DNA from: Deltaproteobacteria bacterium UBA5799
Lineage (GTDB): Bacteria > Desulfobacterota > GWC2-55-46
DNA: 38,107 bases
Direction: 5' to 3'
Assembly: GCA_002418185.1 (NCBI GenBank)
Contig: DIDN01000005.1
Coordinates: 247 to 38,353, forward strand
Made by a program: the position numbers and the translations under genes. Under the pieces are notes generated by a model that was not told the DNA's origin, did not search any database, and saw only the letters and a list, made by a program, of their open reading frames with translations. Shown in pieces: positions 30,806-37,859 of the stretch; position 1 is the first letter of the stretch; every line of letters begins with the position of its first letter.

Positions 30806-30835
30806 AACCGGGACCAAAAATACCGGGCCACTTCC

Positions 30836-30864
30836 TTGACAACCCGCAGACCCTCAATTAGACT
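30836..30864 (+). promoter_or_regulatory. sigma70-type promoter of the cold-shock gene
   Basis: A perfect TTGACA (30836-30841) lies 17 bases before TAGACT (30859-30864). The leader is about 110 bases, a length typical of cold-shock mRNAs. Confidence 0.75.
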
Positions 30865-30876
30865 TACTCAGTAAGT
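30862..30876 (+). promoter_or_regulatory. palindrome at the cold-shock promoter start site
   Basis: ACTTACT (30862-30868) and AGTAAGT (30870-30876) are perfect inverted copies around one C. They overlap the -10 box and probable start point, where a repressor would block transcription. The regulator is unknown. Confidence 0.5.
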
Positions 30877-30930
30877 AAGTTAGTAGCAGGGTTTGGAAGC
30901 GCGAGGTAATTGCAAAAGGACCTGAAGTGC

Positions 30931-30977
30931 GAAAAACCCCTATTACTTATGAATCCCAAGAGAAAGGAGGGTTTTTC
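30931..30977 (+). promoter_or_regulatory. leader helix that overlaps the cold-shock ribosome site
   Basis: GAAAAACCC (30931-30939) is the exact complement of GGGTTTTTC (30969-30977). The 3' arm begins inside the AAAGGAGG ribosome site (30963-30970) and ends four bases before the ATG. The helix could lower translation depending on temperature. Confidence 0.5.
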
Positions 30978-30980
30978 CTT

Positions 30981-31190
30981 ATGCCTTCAGGAAAGGTGAA
31001 GTGGTTCAACGAATCCAAGGGGTTCGGGTTTATTGAACAGGACACGGGCGAGGACGTTTTCGTCCATTACACTTCGATACAGGGTTCCGGGTTCAGGACC
31101 CTGAAAGAGGGTCAGAAGGTTGACTTCGAGATCACCAAGGGCCCCAAGGGGCTCAAGGCGGAAAACGTCAACCCCAATCCCATGCTATAA
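30981..31190 (+). CDS. cold-shock domain protein (CspA family)
   Basis: The 69-aa product is a single OB-fold cold-shock domain that binds single-stranded RNA and DNA. RNP1 (ESKGFGFIEQ) and RNP2 (DVFVHYTSIQ) are intact, and GKVKWFN opens the fold. ATG 30981 is preceded by AAAGGAGG and gives the usual 66-70 residues; an upstream GTG at 30927 would add 18 residues with no similarity. It has its own promoter, a long leader and a strong terminator, so it is monocistronic. Whether it is cold-induced cannot be read directly. Confidence 0.95.
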   Translation: MPSGKVKWFNESKGFGFIEQDTGEDVFVHYTSIQGSGFRTLKEGQKVDFEITKGPKGLKAENVNPNPML

Positions 31191-31209
31191 TAACCCAGGG
31201 GATTACAGG

Positions 31210-31243
31210 AGCCCTCATCCGGCACAGGATGGGGGCTTTTTTT
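31210..31243 (+). terminator. intrinsic terminator after the cold-shock gene
   Basis: AGCCCTCATCC (31210-31220) pairs with GGATGGGGGCT (31227-31237), eleven pairs with one G-U, over a six-base loop, followed by a run of T residues. Confidence 0.93.
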
Positions 31244-31341
31244 ATGTACAACCCCGGGTTAGTGTAATAGAATCTGGATTGAACAGAAACGAGTGTTCTC
31301 CAGGCCCTCTCCGGGCCCTTCCGCCAAAACCGGGTCTTCAA

Positions 31342-32493
31342 ATGGACGAGAGACTGACAATGGAAGTGGTCCCCGGGCTCGAAGGCATCCCGGCCGCCGA
31401 GTCGGCGATAAGCTTCATCGACGGGGAAAGAGGAATACTCGAGTACCGCGGCATACCTGTCGAGGCGCTCGCTGAAAAAAGCAATTTCATAGAAGTCGCG
31501 TACATGCTCCTCTTTGGCCGCCTGCCGAAGAGGGCGGAATACGAGAAGTTCAGGGCCGACGTCACCTTTCACACCCGCCTGAAGCTCAAGATACTGCGGA
31601 TGATGGAGTACCTGCCGGAGAACGGCCACCCGATGCACTACCTCCAGGCCGTCACCTCCGCCATGGGCATGTACTATCCCGCGAGGGACACGCTCGACCC
31701 CGAAACTCGCTACTGGTCGTGCGTAAGGCTCATAGCGAAGCTCCCCACGATTGTCGCGGCAGTCCACAGATTGAAGCACGGGGACGCGCCGATACAGCCC
31801 AGGAACGACCTCTCGCTCGCCGCGGGCTTCTATTACATGCTCTTCGAGAAGGAGCCCTCGCCGCTCGCAGAGAAGATACTCGACTCCATGCTCGTGCTGC
31901 ACGCGGACCACACCATGAACGCCTCGACCTTCAGCGCAAGGGTCGTCGGCTCGACGCTGGCCGACCCGTACACGGTAGTGTCCTCCGCCATAGGCACCCT
32001 CTCGGGCCCGCTCCACGGCGGGGCGAACGAGGCGGTCGTCCGGATGCTCGACGAGATAGGGCCGAGCGGCAACGCAAGGGCCTACATTGAAAAGAAGCTC
32101 AAGCGGAGGGAGAAGGTCATGGGGGTCGGGCACAGGATATACAAGACGACCGACCCGAGGGGAGAGGTCCTCAAGCGCTACATCGGCCTCCTTGCCGAGA
32201 GGGACGAGATAGACAGGAACACCATAGAGGCCTCCCGCGAGATAGAGTCGGTGGTGATGGAGAAGCTTGCGCCGAAGGGCCTTTACCCCAACATAGACTT
32301 CTACTCCGGCATACTTTTCAGGAGCATGGGGGTCCCCACCGAACTCTTTACCCCGATATTCGCAATGGGCAGGGTCGTCGGGTGGCTCGCCCACTGGATG
32401 GAGCAGCTCAACTACAACCGCATATACAGACCCGAGCAGAAGTACACGGGCCTCCGCTCCCGGCCCTACATCCCCATGGAAGAGAGAGAATAA
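31342..32493 (+). CDS. gltA: citrate synthase
   Basis: The enzyme condenses acetyl-CoA and oxaloacetate at the entry of the citric acid cycle. The 383-aa product is of the short type seen in Bacillus, archaea and many anaerobes. It has ISFIDGERGILEYRGIPVEA, the active-site histidine stretch VLHADHTMNASTFSARVVGS, GPLHGGANEAVVRML and MGVGHRIYKTTDPRG, and a C-terminal YNRIYRPEQKYTGLRSRPYI. A 2-methylcitrate synthase cannot be excluded from sequence alone. The start is either ATG 31342 or ATG 31360; neither has a strong ribosome site. The stop directly abuts the ChaN-like gene. Confidence 0.92.
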   Translation: MDERLTMEVVPGLEGIPAAESAISFIDGERGILEYRGIPVEALAEKSNFIEVAYMLLFGRLPKRAEYEKFRADVTFHTRLKLKILRMMEYLPENGHPMHYLQAVTSAMGMYYPARDTLDPETRYWSCVRLIAKLPTIVAAVHRLKHGDAPIQPRNDLSLAAGFYYMLFEKEPSPLAEKILDSMLVLHADHTMNASTFSARVVGSTLADPYTVVSSAIGTLSGPLHGGANEAVVRMLDEIGPSGNARAYIEKKLKRREKVMGVGHRIYKTTDPRGEVLKRYIGLLAERDEIDRNTIEASREIESVVMEKLAPKGLYPNIDFYSGILFRSMGVPTELFTPIFAMGRVVGWLAHWMEQLNYNRIYRPEQKYTGLRSRPYIPMEERE

Positions 32494-33354
32494 ATGGAAC
32501 AGTCCAGGAGCGCCTTTCCGGGACGGCTCAAGACGGCTTTTCTCCTCGCAGCCGTCCTCGCGTTCGCGGCAGGGTGCCTGAAGCCCAGTATAATAAGGAT
32601 CGCCGACCAGCAGGTCGTGAACCCTGCGGACCTCGTGAGCGAGGCCTCTGAAGCGGACCTCATATTCATCGGGGAGGCGCACAGCGTGAGGCTCCACCAC
32701 AGGGCGCAGCTCGAGATAATCAAGGCGCTCAAGGACCGGGGCGAGGAGGTCTCGATCGGCATGGAGATGTTCAGGACCGAAAGCCAGGACGCGCTCGACA
32801 GTTGGGTCGGCGGCGAGATGTCCGAAGAGGACTTCAGGGCCGTGTACGCCAGGAACTGGAACATCCCGTGGCGTCTTTACAAGGACATCTTCCATTACTC
32901 AAGGGAAGAGGGCATCCCGCTCGTCGCGCTTAACATCGAGAAAAAGATCGTGAACCAGGTCCTCAAGGAGGGGTTTGAGTCGCTTACGCCCGAGGACCTG
33001 GAGAAGCTCCCCCCGGGAATCGAATGCAAGGTGGACGAGACCTACGAGGACTTCATGCGCGAGGCCCTCGATTCGCACGGCAGGCACGGCTTTGACTTCA
33101 AAAACTTCTGCGAGGCCCAGCTCGTGTGGGACAATGCGATGGCACACAACGCGATAGGGTACATGGACAGGAACCCGGGGTCCAAGATGGTGGTGCTGGC
33201 AGGCGGGGGGCACTCGTGGAAAAGGGGCATACCCGCGCAGGTTGGCAGGCTTTCCGATTACTCGAGCGTCGTCATACTGCCCGACTCCAGGACCCTCGCG
33301 GTGGACGAAGTCGGCATTGAGGACGCGGATTATATCATAACCGGACGGCTCTGA
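32494..33354 (+). CDS. ChaN-family lipoprotein
   Basis: The 286-aa product has a lipoprotein signal, FLLAAVLAFAAGC, and a ChaN/Tiki-type domain (haem-binding uptake family): LIFIGEAHSVRLHHRAQLEI, VSIGMEMFRTESQDALDSWV, the region ARNWNIPWRLYKDIFHYSRE and MVVLAGGGHSWKRGIPAQV. GEAH, GMEMF and GGGHSW are family landmarks. ChaN proteins bind haem in some bacteria, while related Tiki proteins are proteases, so function remains open. ATG 32494 directly follows the gltA stop. The last 25 bases overlap the convergent HD-GYP gene. Confidence 0.87.
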   Translation: MEQSRSAFPGRLKTAFLLAAVLAFAAGCLKPSIIRIADQQVVNPADLVSEASEADLIFIGEAHSVRLHHRAQLEIIKALKDRGEEVSIGMEMFRTESQDALDSWVGGEMSEEDFRAVYARNWNIPWRLYKDIFHYSREEGIPLVALNIEKKIVNQVLKEGFESLTPEDLEKLPPGIECKVDETYEDFMREALDSHGRHGFDFKNFCEAQLVWDNAMAHNAIGYMDRNPGSKMVVLAGGGHSWKRGIPAQVGRLSDYSSVVILPDSRTLAVDEVGIEDADYIITGRL

Positions 33355-34436
33355 AGGTCGTCCTTGTTCTCGTCATAGAGCCTCCGGAACTCCTCCAGGC
33401 ACTCCTTGAAGGCCGAGAGCACGGCCGGGTCGAAGCGCTCAGGGTGTTGAAGGATAATGCCGCACGAGGCCTCGTGGTCGAAGGCCTTTTTGTAGGGGCG
33501 CACGCTCCGGAGCGCGTCATAGATGTCGACGATGTTGACTATCCTCCCCGAAACCGGTATCTCCTCGCCCCTGAGCCCCCTCGGGTAGCCTTCCCCGTTC
33601 CACCTCTCGTGGTGCGTGAGCGCTATCTCCCTCGCCGTCGCAAGGATCTCGGAATCGGAGTCCTTGAGGAGGTCGGCGCCGATGGCCGAATGGGTCTTCA
33701 TGACCGTGAACTCCTCGTCCGTAAGTGGGCCGGGCTTGAGGAGTATGGAATCGGGGATGCCGATTTTTCCCACGTCGTGCATGGGGCTTCCGAAGAAGAT
33801 GGCCTCGACAGTCTCTTCCGGCAGGCGCATGGACCTGGCGAGGAGCTGCGAATAGAGGCTTATCCTCCTTATGTGCCAGCCCGTGTCCTTGTCCCTCAGT
33901 TCCGCGGCGAGCGTGAGCCTGTATACGGTCTCTATGTAGCCGGTCCGTATCTTCGCGAACGCCTTTTCGAGCTGGACCGACTTGTCCTCCACCTCGTATT
34001 CGAGCCTCCTGCCGTGCTCGACCAGGAAGTCCTCGTACCTCTTGACCTTCAGGAGGTTCCTGAGCCTGGCCTTGAACTCCGACTCGTCTACGGGCTTTGA
34101 GAGGAACTCGTCCGCCCCGCCAAGGAGCCCCTTCATCCGCGAGTCCCGGTCGGAAAGCGATGTGACTATGACGACCGGGATGTGCGTTGTGAGCGGGTCT
34201 TCCTTGAGCCTCCGCGTCACCTCGAACCCGTCCATTCCCGGCATCACGACGTCGATTATGAGGACGTCCGGCATGCAGGAGCGCGCCTTCTCAATGGCCT
34301 CGAGCCCGTTCCGGGCGGGTATGCACTCGTGTCCGAGTTCGGAGACGAGGTCGGAGTATACCTGGAGGTAGAAGCGGTCGTCGTCGGCCACGAGTATGCG
34401 GGCCCTTCCAGGTGTGATGTCCAGATCCGCTCTCAT
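33330..34436 (-). CDS. response regulator with HD-GYP cyclic-di-GMP phosphodiesterase domain
   Basis: The 368-aa product has an N-terminal receiver domain (about 13-125) with acidic residues at 18-20, phosphoacceptor D62 in VLIIDVVMPGMDG, T92 and K114 in FLSKP. A coiled linker (about 128-165) joins it to an HD-GYP domain with H188, the H220-D221 pair in SPMHDVGKIGIPD, and HHERWNGEGYPRGLRGEEIP, where the GYP motif is intact. It should hydrolyse cyclic-di-GMP under control of a histidine kinase, which is not in this window. The ATG has no ribosome site and lies seven bases beyond a -10 box. Confidence 0.93.
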   Translation of the reverse strand: MRADLDITPGRARILVADDDRFYLQVYSDLVSELGHECIPARNGLEAIEKARSCMPDVLIIDVVMPGMDGFEVTRRLKEDPLTTHIPVVIVTSLSDRDSRMKGLLGGADEFLSKPVDESEFKARLRNLLKVKRYEDFLVEHGRRLEYEVEDKSVQLEKAFAKIRTGYIETVYRLTLAAELRDKDTGWHIRRISLYSQLLARSMRLPEETVEAIFFGSPMHDVGKIGIPDSILLKPGPLTDEEFTVMKTHSAIGADLLKDSDSEILATAREIALTHHERWNGEGYPRGLRGEEIPVSGRIVNIVDIYDALRSVRPYKKAFDHEASCGIILQHPERFDPAVLSAFKECLEEFRRLYDENKDDLQSRPVMI

Positions 34437-34443
34437 GGTGCGT

Positions 34444-34473
34444 ATGTTACAACTTTACGCGCCCGGTTTTCAA
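34444..34473 (-). promoter_or_regulatory. promoter of the HD-GYP gene
   Basis: On the minus strand TTGAAA (34473-34468) and TAACAT (34449-34444) are 18 bases apart. The predicted start coincides with the ATG at 34436, implying a leaderless mRNA. Confidence 0.55.
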
Positions 34474-34581
34474 GTGTACATTGATTCCCGCCTTGCGAGC
34501 GGGCCCGGGGCCCCGCGCCAGCCGCTCGTTTCGCGGCCTGTCCTGGAAGACGCGCGTAAAAAACTTTTTAATTCCCACAAC

Positions 34582-34602
34582 TTGTTGAACGAGGTTCAAC
34601 AA
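34582..34602. promoter_or_regulatory. perfect palindromic operator-like site
   Basis: TTGTTGAAC (34582-34590) and GTTCAACAA (34594-34602) are perfect inverted copies around GAG. The site ends four bases before the -35 box of the M23 peptidase promoter, in the divergent gap with the HD-GYP gene. I do not recognise the regulator. Confidence 0.7.
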
Positions 34603-34606
34603 AGCC

Positions 34607-34635
34607 TTGACATTGCCCCCCCTCTTAATTATCAT
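34607..34635 (+). promoter_or_regulatory. strong sigma70-type promoter of the M23 peptidase gene
   Basis: TTGACA (34607-34612) is perfect and TATCAT (34630-34635) is near-consensus, with a 17-base spacer. The predicted start near 34642 gives a 74-base leader. Confidence 0.82.
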
Positions 34636-34715
34636 GTCCCGAAATCAGCTCGGCAACGCCGCCTTCGGGACAGCACGTTCTGACAGCATTGCCGGGCAGT
34701 TGGAGAGGATGTATA

Positions 34716-36023
34716 TTGCCGGAATTCTCAAACAGGAACGAGAATAAGTTTCGCCTGAGGACCGCCCTCATAGCTTCGCTCGTAGGACTTTCGTTCCTCC
34801 TTTCATTTCTCTTCATAGTAAGCCCGGAGGCCTCGCTCAAGAGGCAGGCCGTCCTCAAGCAGGAAGTCGGGTCCGCCGGGTCCGGGGCTGAGGCCGAGGC
34901 CCCGAAGGGCCCGGAGCTTGAAAGGCACGATTTCAAGCTCGCCGGCAACAACACCTTCTACCAGATAATGTCCGGCCTGAACGTCCCCGGCCCCGAGATA
35001 CTCGAGTTAGCCGAGATGGCCCGCCCGATATTCAGCATGAGGCAGCTCCGGAAGGACTCTGTCCTGACCGTCTTCACGCTCGAGGACGCAGTCAGGAGGA
35101 TAGAGTACAAGTTCAGCGACTACGAGTATCTCCTCATCGAGAAGACGGCCGAGGGCGGCATCTCCGCGAGCAAGGCCGAGCTCCCGAACGAGATAAGGGA
35201 GGTGGTCGTAGCGGGGTCGATCGAGAACTCGCTCTACGAGGACGCGCTCAAGGCAGGCGCCGACCCGCAGGCCGTCATGGCACTGACCGACATATTCGCG
35301 TGGGACATAGATTTCACGTCGGACATACGGAAGGGCGACTCCTTCAGGATACTGAAGGAGGTACTTTACGTCGAGGGCGCGCCCGTAAGGAGCGGGAAGA
35401 TAATCGGCGCCGAGATGGTGAACGGCGGCAAGAAGTACACCGCCGTCTATTACGAGGGGAACGGCGGGACAGGTTACTACGACGAGGAAGGCAGGTCCTT
35501 GAGGAGGTCTCTCCTCAAGACACCACTCAGGTACAGGAGGATATCGAGCCACTTCTCCAGAAGCCGCTATCATCCCATACTGAAGAAGTACAGGCCGCAC
35601 CACGGCGTCGACTACGCTGCGCCTGTAGGCACGCCCGTGGAGGCAGCCGGGAGCGGCATAATCAAGTTCGCAGGCAGGGACAGGGGATACGGGAACTACG
35701 TCGAGATAAGGCACAGCAACGGTTACTCGACCCGTTATGCACATCTCTCCAAGATAAGGAAGGGCATAAGGACAGGCGTAAAGGTGAGCCAGGGGGACAT
35801 GATAGGCTATGTCGGCTGCACGGGGCTCTGCTCCGGGCCGCACCTCCATTATGAAGTGCGCGTAAACGGCAGGCTCATAAACCCCTTGAGCATAAAGCCC
35901 CTGCCGGACAAGTCCATACCAAAGCAGGAATGGCAGGCCTTTGCAGCGGTAAGGGACGAAGTAAACGCCAAGCTCCTGTCCGACGGAACGGCCGTGGCCA
36001 TGAACGCGGAAAGCCGGGAATAA
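34716..36023 (+). CDS. M23-family peptidoglycan endopeptidase (MepM-like)
   Basis: This is a LytM-type zinc endopeptidase that cleaves peptidoglycan cross-links in the periplasm. The 435-aa product has an N-terminal membrane anchor (LRTALIASLVGLSFLLSFLF), a middle region like that of MepM/OapA proteins (IFAWDIDFTSDIRKGDSFRI), and the catalytic domain with HHGVDYAAPVGTPVEAAGSG, YVEIRHSNGYSTRYAHLSKI and GPHLHYEVRVNG, so HxxxD and HxH are intact. I chose TTG at 34716, seven bases after GGAGAGG; the ATG at 34709 is in another frame and abuts that site, and a TTG at 34689 has no ribosome site. Confidence 0.92.
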   Translation: MPEFSNRNENKFRLRTALIASLVGLSFLLSFLFIVSPEASLKRQAVLKQEVGSAGSGAEAEAPKGPELERHDFKLAGNNTFYQIMSGLNVPGPEILELAEMARPIFSMRQLRKDSVLTVFTLEDAVRRIEYKFSDYEYLLIEKTAEGGISASKAELPNEIREVVVAGSIENSLYEDALKAGADPQAVMALTDIFAWDIDFTSDIRKGDSFRILKEVLYVEGAPVRSGKIIGAEMVNGGKKYTAVYYEGNGGTGYYDEEGRSLRRSLLKTPLRYRRISSHFSRSRYHPILKKYRPHHGVDYAAPVGTPVEAAGSGIIKFAGRDRGYGNYVEIRHSNGYSTRYAHLSKIRKGIRTGVKVSQGDMIGYVGCTGLCSGPHLHYEVRVNGRLINPLSIKPLPDKSIPKQEWQAFAAVRDEVNAKLLSDGTAVAMNAESRE

Positions 36024-36066
36024 ATCCAGCCCGTCCGGCCCTCTTCTCATTCAGCGTGAAATCATC

Positions 36067-36079
36067 CGGGCTCTGCCCG
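36067..36079. terminator. possible small hairpin between convergent genes
   Basis: CGGGC (36067-36071) pairs with GCCCG (36075-36079) over TCT, followed by CCCTTCTTT. It lies between the M23 gene and ackA and is only a weak terminator candidate. Confidence 0.3.
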
Positions 36080-36099
36080 CCCTTCTTTGCGTTCCGAGT

Positions 36100-37263
36100 T
36101 CAGTCCAGCCCTATTACCCTTGCGGTGTGCCGGGCTATCATAACCTCTTCGTTGGTCTTTGTGACCCGCACGCTGACCGGCCCTCTTGAGATGACGGGGC
36201 TATTTCTCCTGTTCTCCTCCGAATCGAGTTCTATGCCCAGAAAATCGAGCCCCTCGAGTATCCGTTCCCTTACGGCAGGGGAGTTCTCGCCTATCCCGGC
36301 TGTAAAGACGAGCGCGTCGAGCCCACCGAGCGCGGCGGCGAACGCGCCCAGGAACTTCTTGGCCTGCCTGCAGAAGACCTCGACCGCGAGGGCGGCGTCC
36401 CTTGACGCGCCCTCTTTTTCAAGGAGGTCCGACATGTCCGAGCTGATTCCCGAGATGCCGAGGAGGCCGGACTTCCTGTTCAGCATCTCATTCAGCTCGT
36501 CAGCCCCGAACCCTTTCTTCTTGAGCACGTAGACCATGACCCCGGGGTCGATGTCGCCTGTGCGCGTGCTCATGACGAGCCCTCCGAGAGGCGTGAAACC
36601 CATCGTGGTGTCGATGCACCTCCCGCCCTTTACGGCGCTCATGGAGGCGCCGTTCCCAAGGTGCGCTATCACCACACGGCCCGAGGCCCTATCCGGGTCG
36701 AGCCTCCTGAGCTCCTCCATTATGTATTCGTAGGAAAGCCCGTGGAAGCCGTACCGCTCCACGCCTTCCTCCCGGAGTTCCCGCGGGATGGAGAGCGTGC
36801 GCGAGGCCGGGGGCATCGAGGTATGGAAGGAAGTATCGAAGCAGGCAGCCTGCGGGAGGCCGGGAAGGAAGTTCCCAACGGCCTCTATGGCCTTTATCTC
36901 ATGGGGGAGGTGCTCGGCGGCAAAGGGGACGAGCGCCCTCAAGGTGTCCATGAGCCCCTGGTCGATGACCCGGGGCGAGGTAATCCTGCCGCCGTGCACG
37001 ACCCTGTGCCCGACCGCCTTTATGTCCTCGCCCTCTGGCCTCTTCCCGAGCCAGTCGAAGAGGGCCTTGAGGGCCGGGACGTGGTCCTGGAACCTCGTCC
37101 TTTCCTCGAAGAGCGGGGCGCCCTTGCCGTCAAAGGCGATGAAAGCCCCCGCAGGCAGGCCTATCCTGTCGAGCCTTCCCGAGAGGAGGCGGGAGTTTTC
37201 CGGCGCGTACACGGAGAACTTTATGCTCGACGAGCCGCTATTGATGGTAAGGACATTTCCCAC
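36100..37263 (-). CDS. ackA: acetate kinase
   Basis: Acetate kinase interconverts acetate plus ATP and acetyl phosphate. The 387-aa product starts NVLTINSGSSSIKFSVYAPE, the ASKHA phosphate-1 motif, and has AVGHRVVHGGRITSPRVI, PAACFDTSFHTSMP-like PQAACFDTSFHTSMPPASRT, VVIAHLGNGASMSAVKGGRC and LDALVFTAGIGENSPAVRER. The C-terminal half (TRTGDIDPGVMVYVLKKKGF) is standard. The start is GTG at 37263. No pta gene is adjacent, although the two are often linked. A propionate or butyrate kinase activity is possible, but the motifs fit acetate kinase best. Confidence 0.94.
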   Translation of the reverse strand: MGNVLTINSGSSSIKFSVYAPENSRLLSGRLDRIGLPAGAFIAFDGKGAPLFEERTRFQDHVPALKALFDWLGKRPEGEDIKAVGHRVVHGGRITSPRVIDQGLMDTLRALVPFAAEHLPHEIKAIEAVGNFLPGLPQAACFDTSFHTSMPPASRTLSIPRELREEGVERYGFHGLSYEYIMEELRRLDPDRASGRVVIAHLGNGASMSAVKGGRCIDTTMGFTPLGGLVMSTRTGDIDPGVMVYVLKKKGFGADELNEMLNRKSGLLGISGISSDMSDLLEKEGASRDAALAVEVFCRQAKKFLGAFAAALGGLDALVFTAGIGENSPAVRERILEGLDFLGIELDSEENRRNSPVISRGPVSVRVTKTNEEVMIARHTARVIGLD

Positions 37264-37300
37264 TTGCGCGCCCCGATCGGAGGATTCGGTTTTTTGCTGT

Positions 37301-37696
37301 TCAGCTCCTTAATACCCAGGAGGCAAGGAGCGGCCCGGCTATCTCGGAAGCGAGCACAAGGGACCAGAGCCTCCCTTCCCATATCCTGTAATCAGCGAGC
37401 AGCCGCTCCCAGGGGAAGCCGAAGACGTAATGGCCGAAAAGGAACTCGAACACGATGCTGCACGAGAGCCAGAAAAAGCCGGTCTTGAGGGCCGTCGAGA
37501 CGAGCGGCGGGCCGGCGAACCCGGCCATGTAGACGTACGAGCCTGCGAAGATGACCGCGATTATGATAGAGGTCTTGTAGAGATGGGAGGCGTAGTCCCC
37601 TATGTGGCGCACAAGGACCTTTTCAGCGAAAAAACCGTTCCCGACGGCTATCAACACCATCACGAACCAGAACGCAAAAGCTGCCTTGAAGCTCAT
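37301..37696 (-). CDS. unknown membrane protein with four predicted helices
   Basis: I do not recognise the family. The 131-aa product has four hydrophobic segments: AAFAFWFVMVLIAVGNGFFA, TSIIIAVIFAGSYVYMAGFA, TGFFWLSCSIVFEFLFGHYV and LVLASEIAGPLLASWVL. Charged residues are scarce and sit in loops (EKVLVRHIGDY, WERLLADYRIWEG). ATG 37696 has only a weak ribosome site; a TTG at 37768 would add 24 residues of polar, non-membrane sequence. A promoter at 37782-37810 faces it, and ackA follows after 37 bases, so the two may be cotranscribed. Confidence 0.68.
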   Translation of the reverse strand: MSFKAAFAFWFVMVLIAVGNGFFAEKVLVRHIGDYASHLYKTSIIIAVIFAGSYVYMAGFAGPPLVSTALKTGFFWLSCSIVFEFLFGHYVFGFPWERLLADYRIWEGRLWSLVLASEIAGPLLASWVLRS

Positions 37697-37773
37697 CTTT
37701 AGATACGGACCATTGCAGCCCGCCGGGGGGCAACGGGACTTCCTTTCGTTTTTTAACGCGCTTTTCAAGCGTA

Positions 37774-37811
37774 TTTGACTTAAAATATCAGAAGACGGGC
37801 GTTAAGTCAAA
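37774..37811. repeat. 10-bp inverted repeat with 18-base spacer around a promoter
   Basis: TTTGACTTAA (37774-37783) and TTAAGTCAAA (37802-37811) are perfect inverted copies. The right arm contains the minus-strand -35 box and the left arm overlaps the -10 box. Confidence 0.7.
37782..37810 (-). promoter_or_regulatory. promoter of the membrane protein gene
   Basis: On the minus strand TTGACT (37810-37805) and TATTTT (37787-37782) are 17 bases apart, giving a leader of about 79 bases. Confidence 0.6.
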
Positions 37812-37859
37812 AGCCACAAACCGGTTGCCTGTCATTTCAGCATGAAGGGAAAAGGGAAT

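Noticed and set aside
31168..32895. A 575-codon open frame on the minus strand across the citrate synthase gene
   Set aside because: It is antisense to conserved gltA and part of the ChaN-like gene, has no recognisable domain and an Arg/Val/Pro/Leu-rich composition typical of frames opposite GC-rich genes.
34582..34602. LexA (SOS) box reading of the GAAC/GTTC palindrome
   Set aside because: The Gram-positive LexA box has four bases between GAAC and GTTC, here there are three, and an M23 peptidase is not a typical SOS gene.
34709..34747. A 12-codon reading frame (ATG to TAA) overlapping the M23 start
   Set aside because: The ATG touches the GGAGAGG site with no spacing, so ribosomes would more likely start at TTG 34716.
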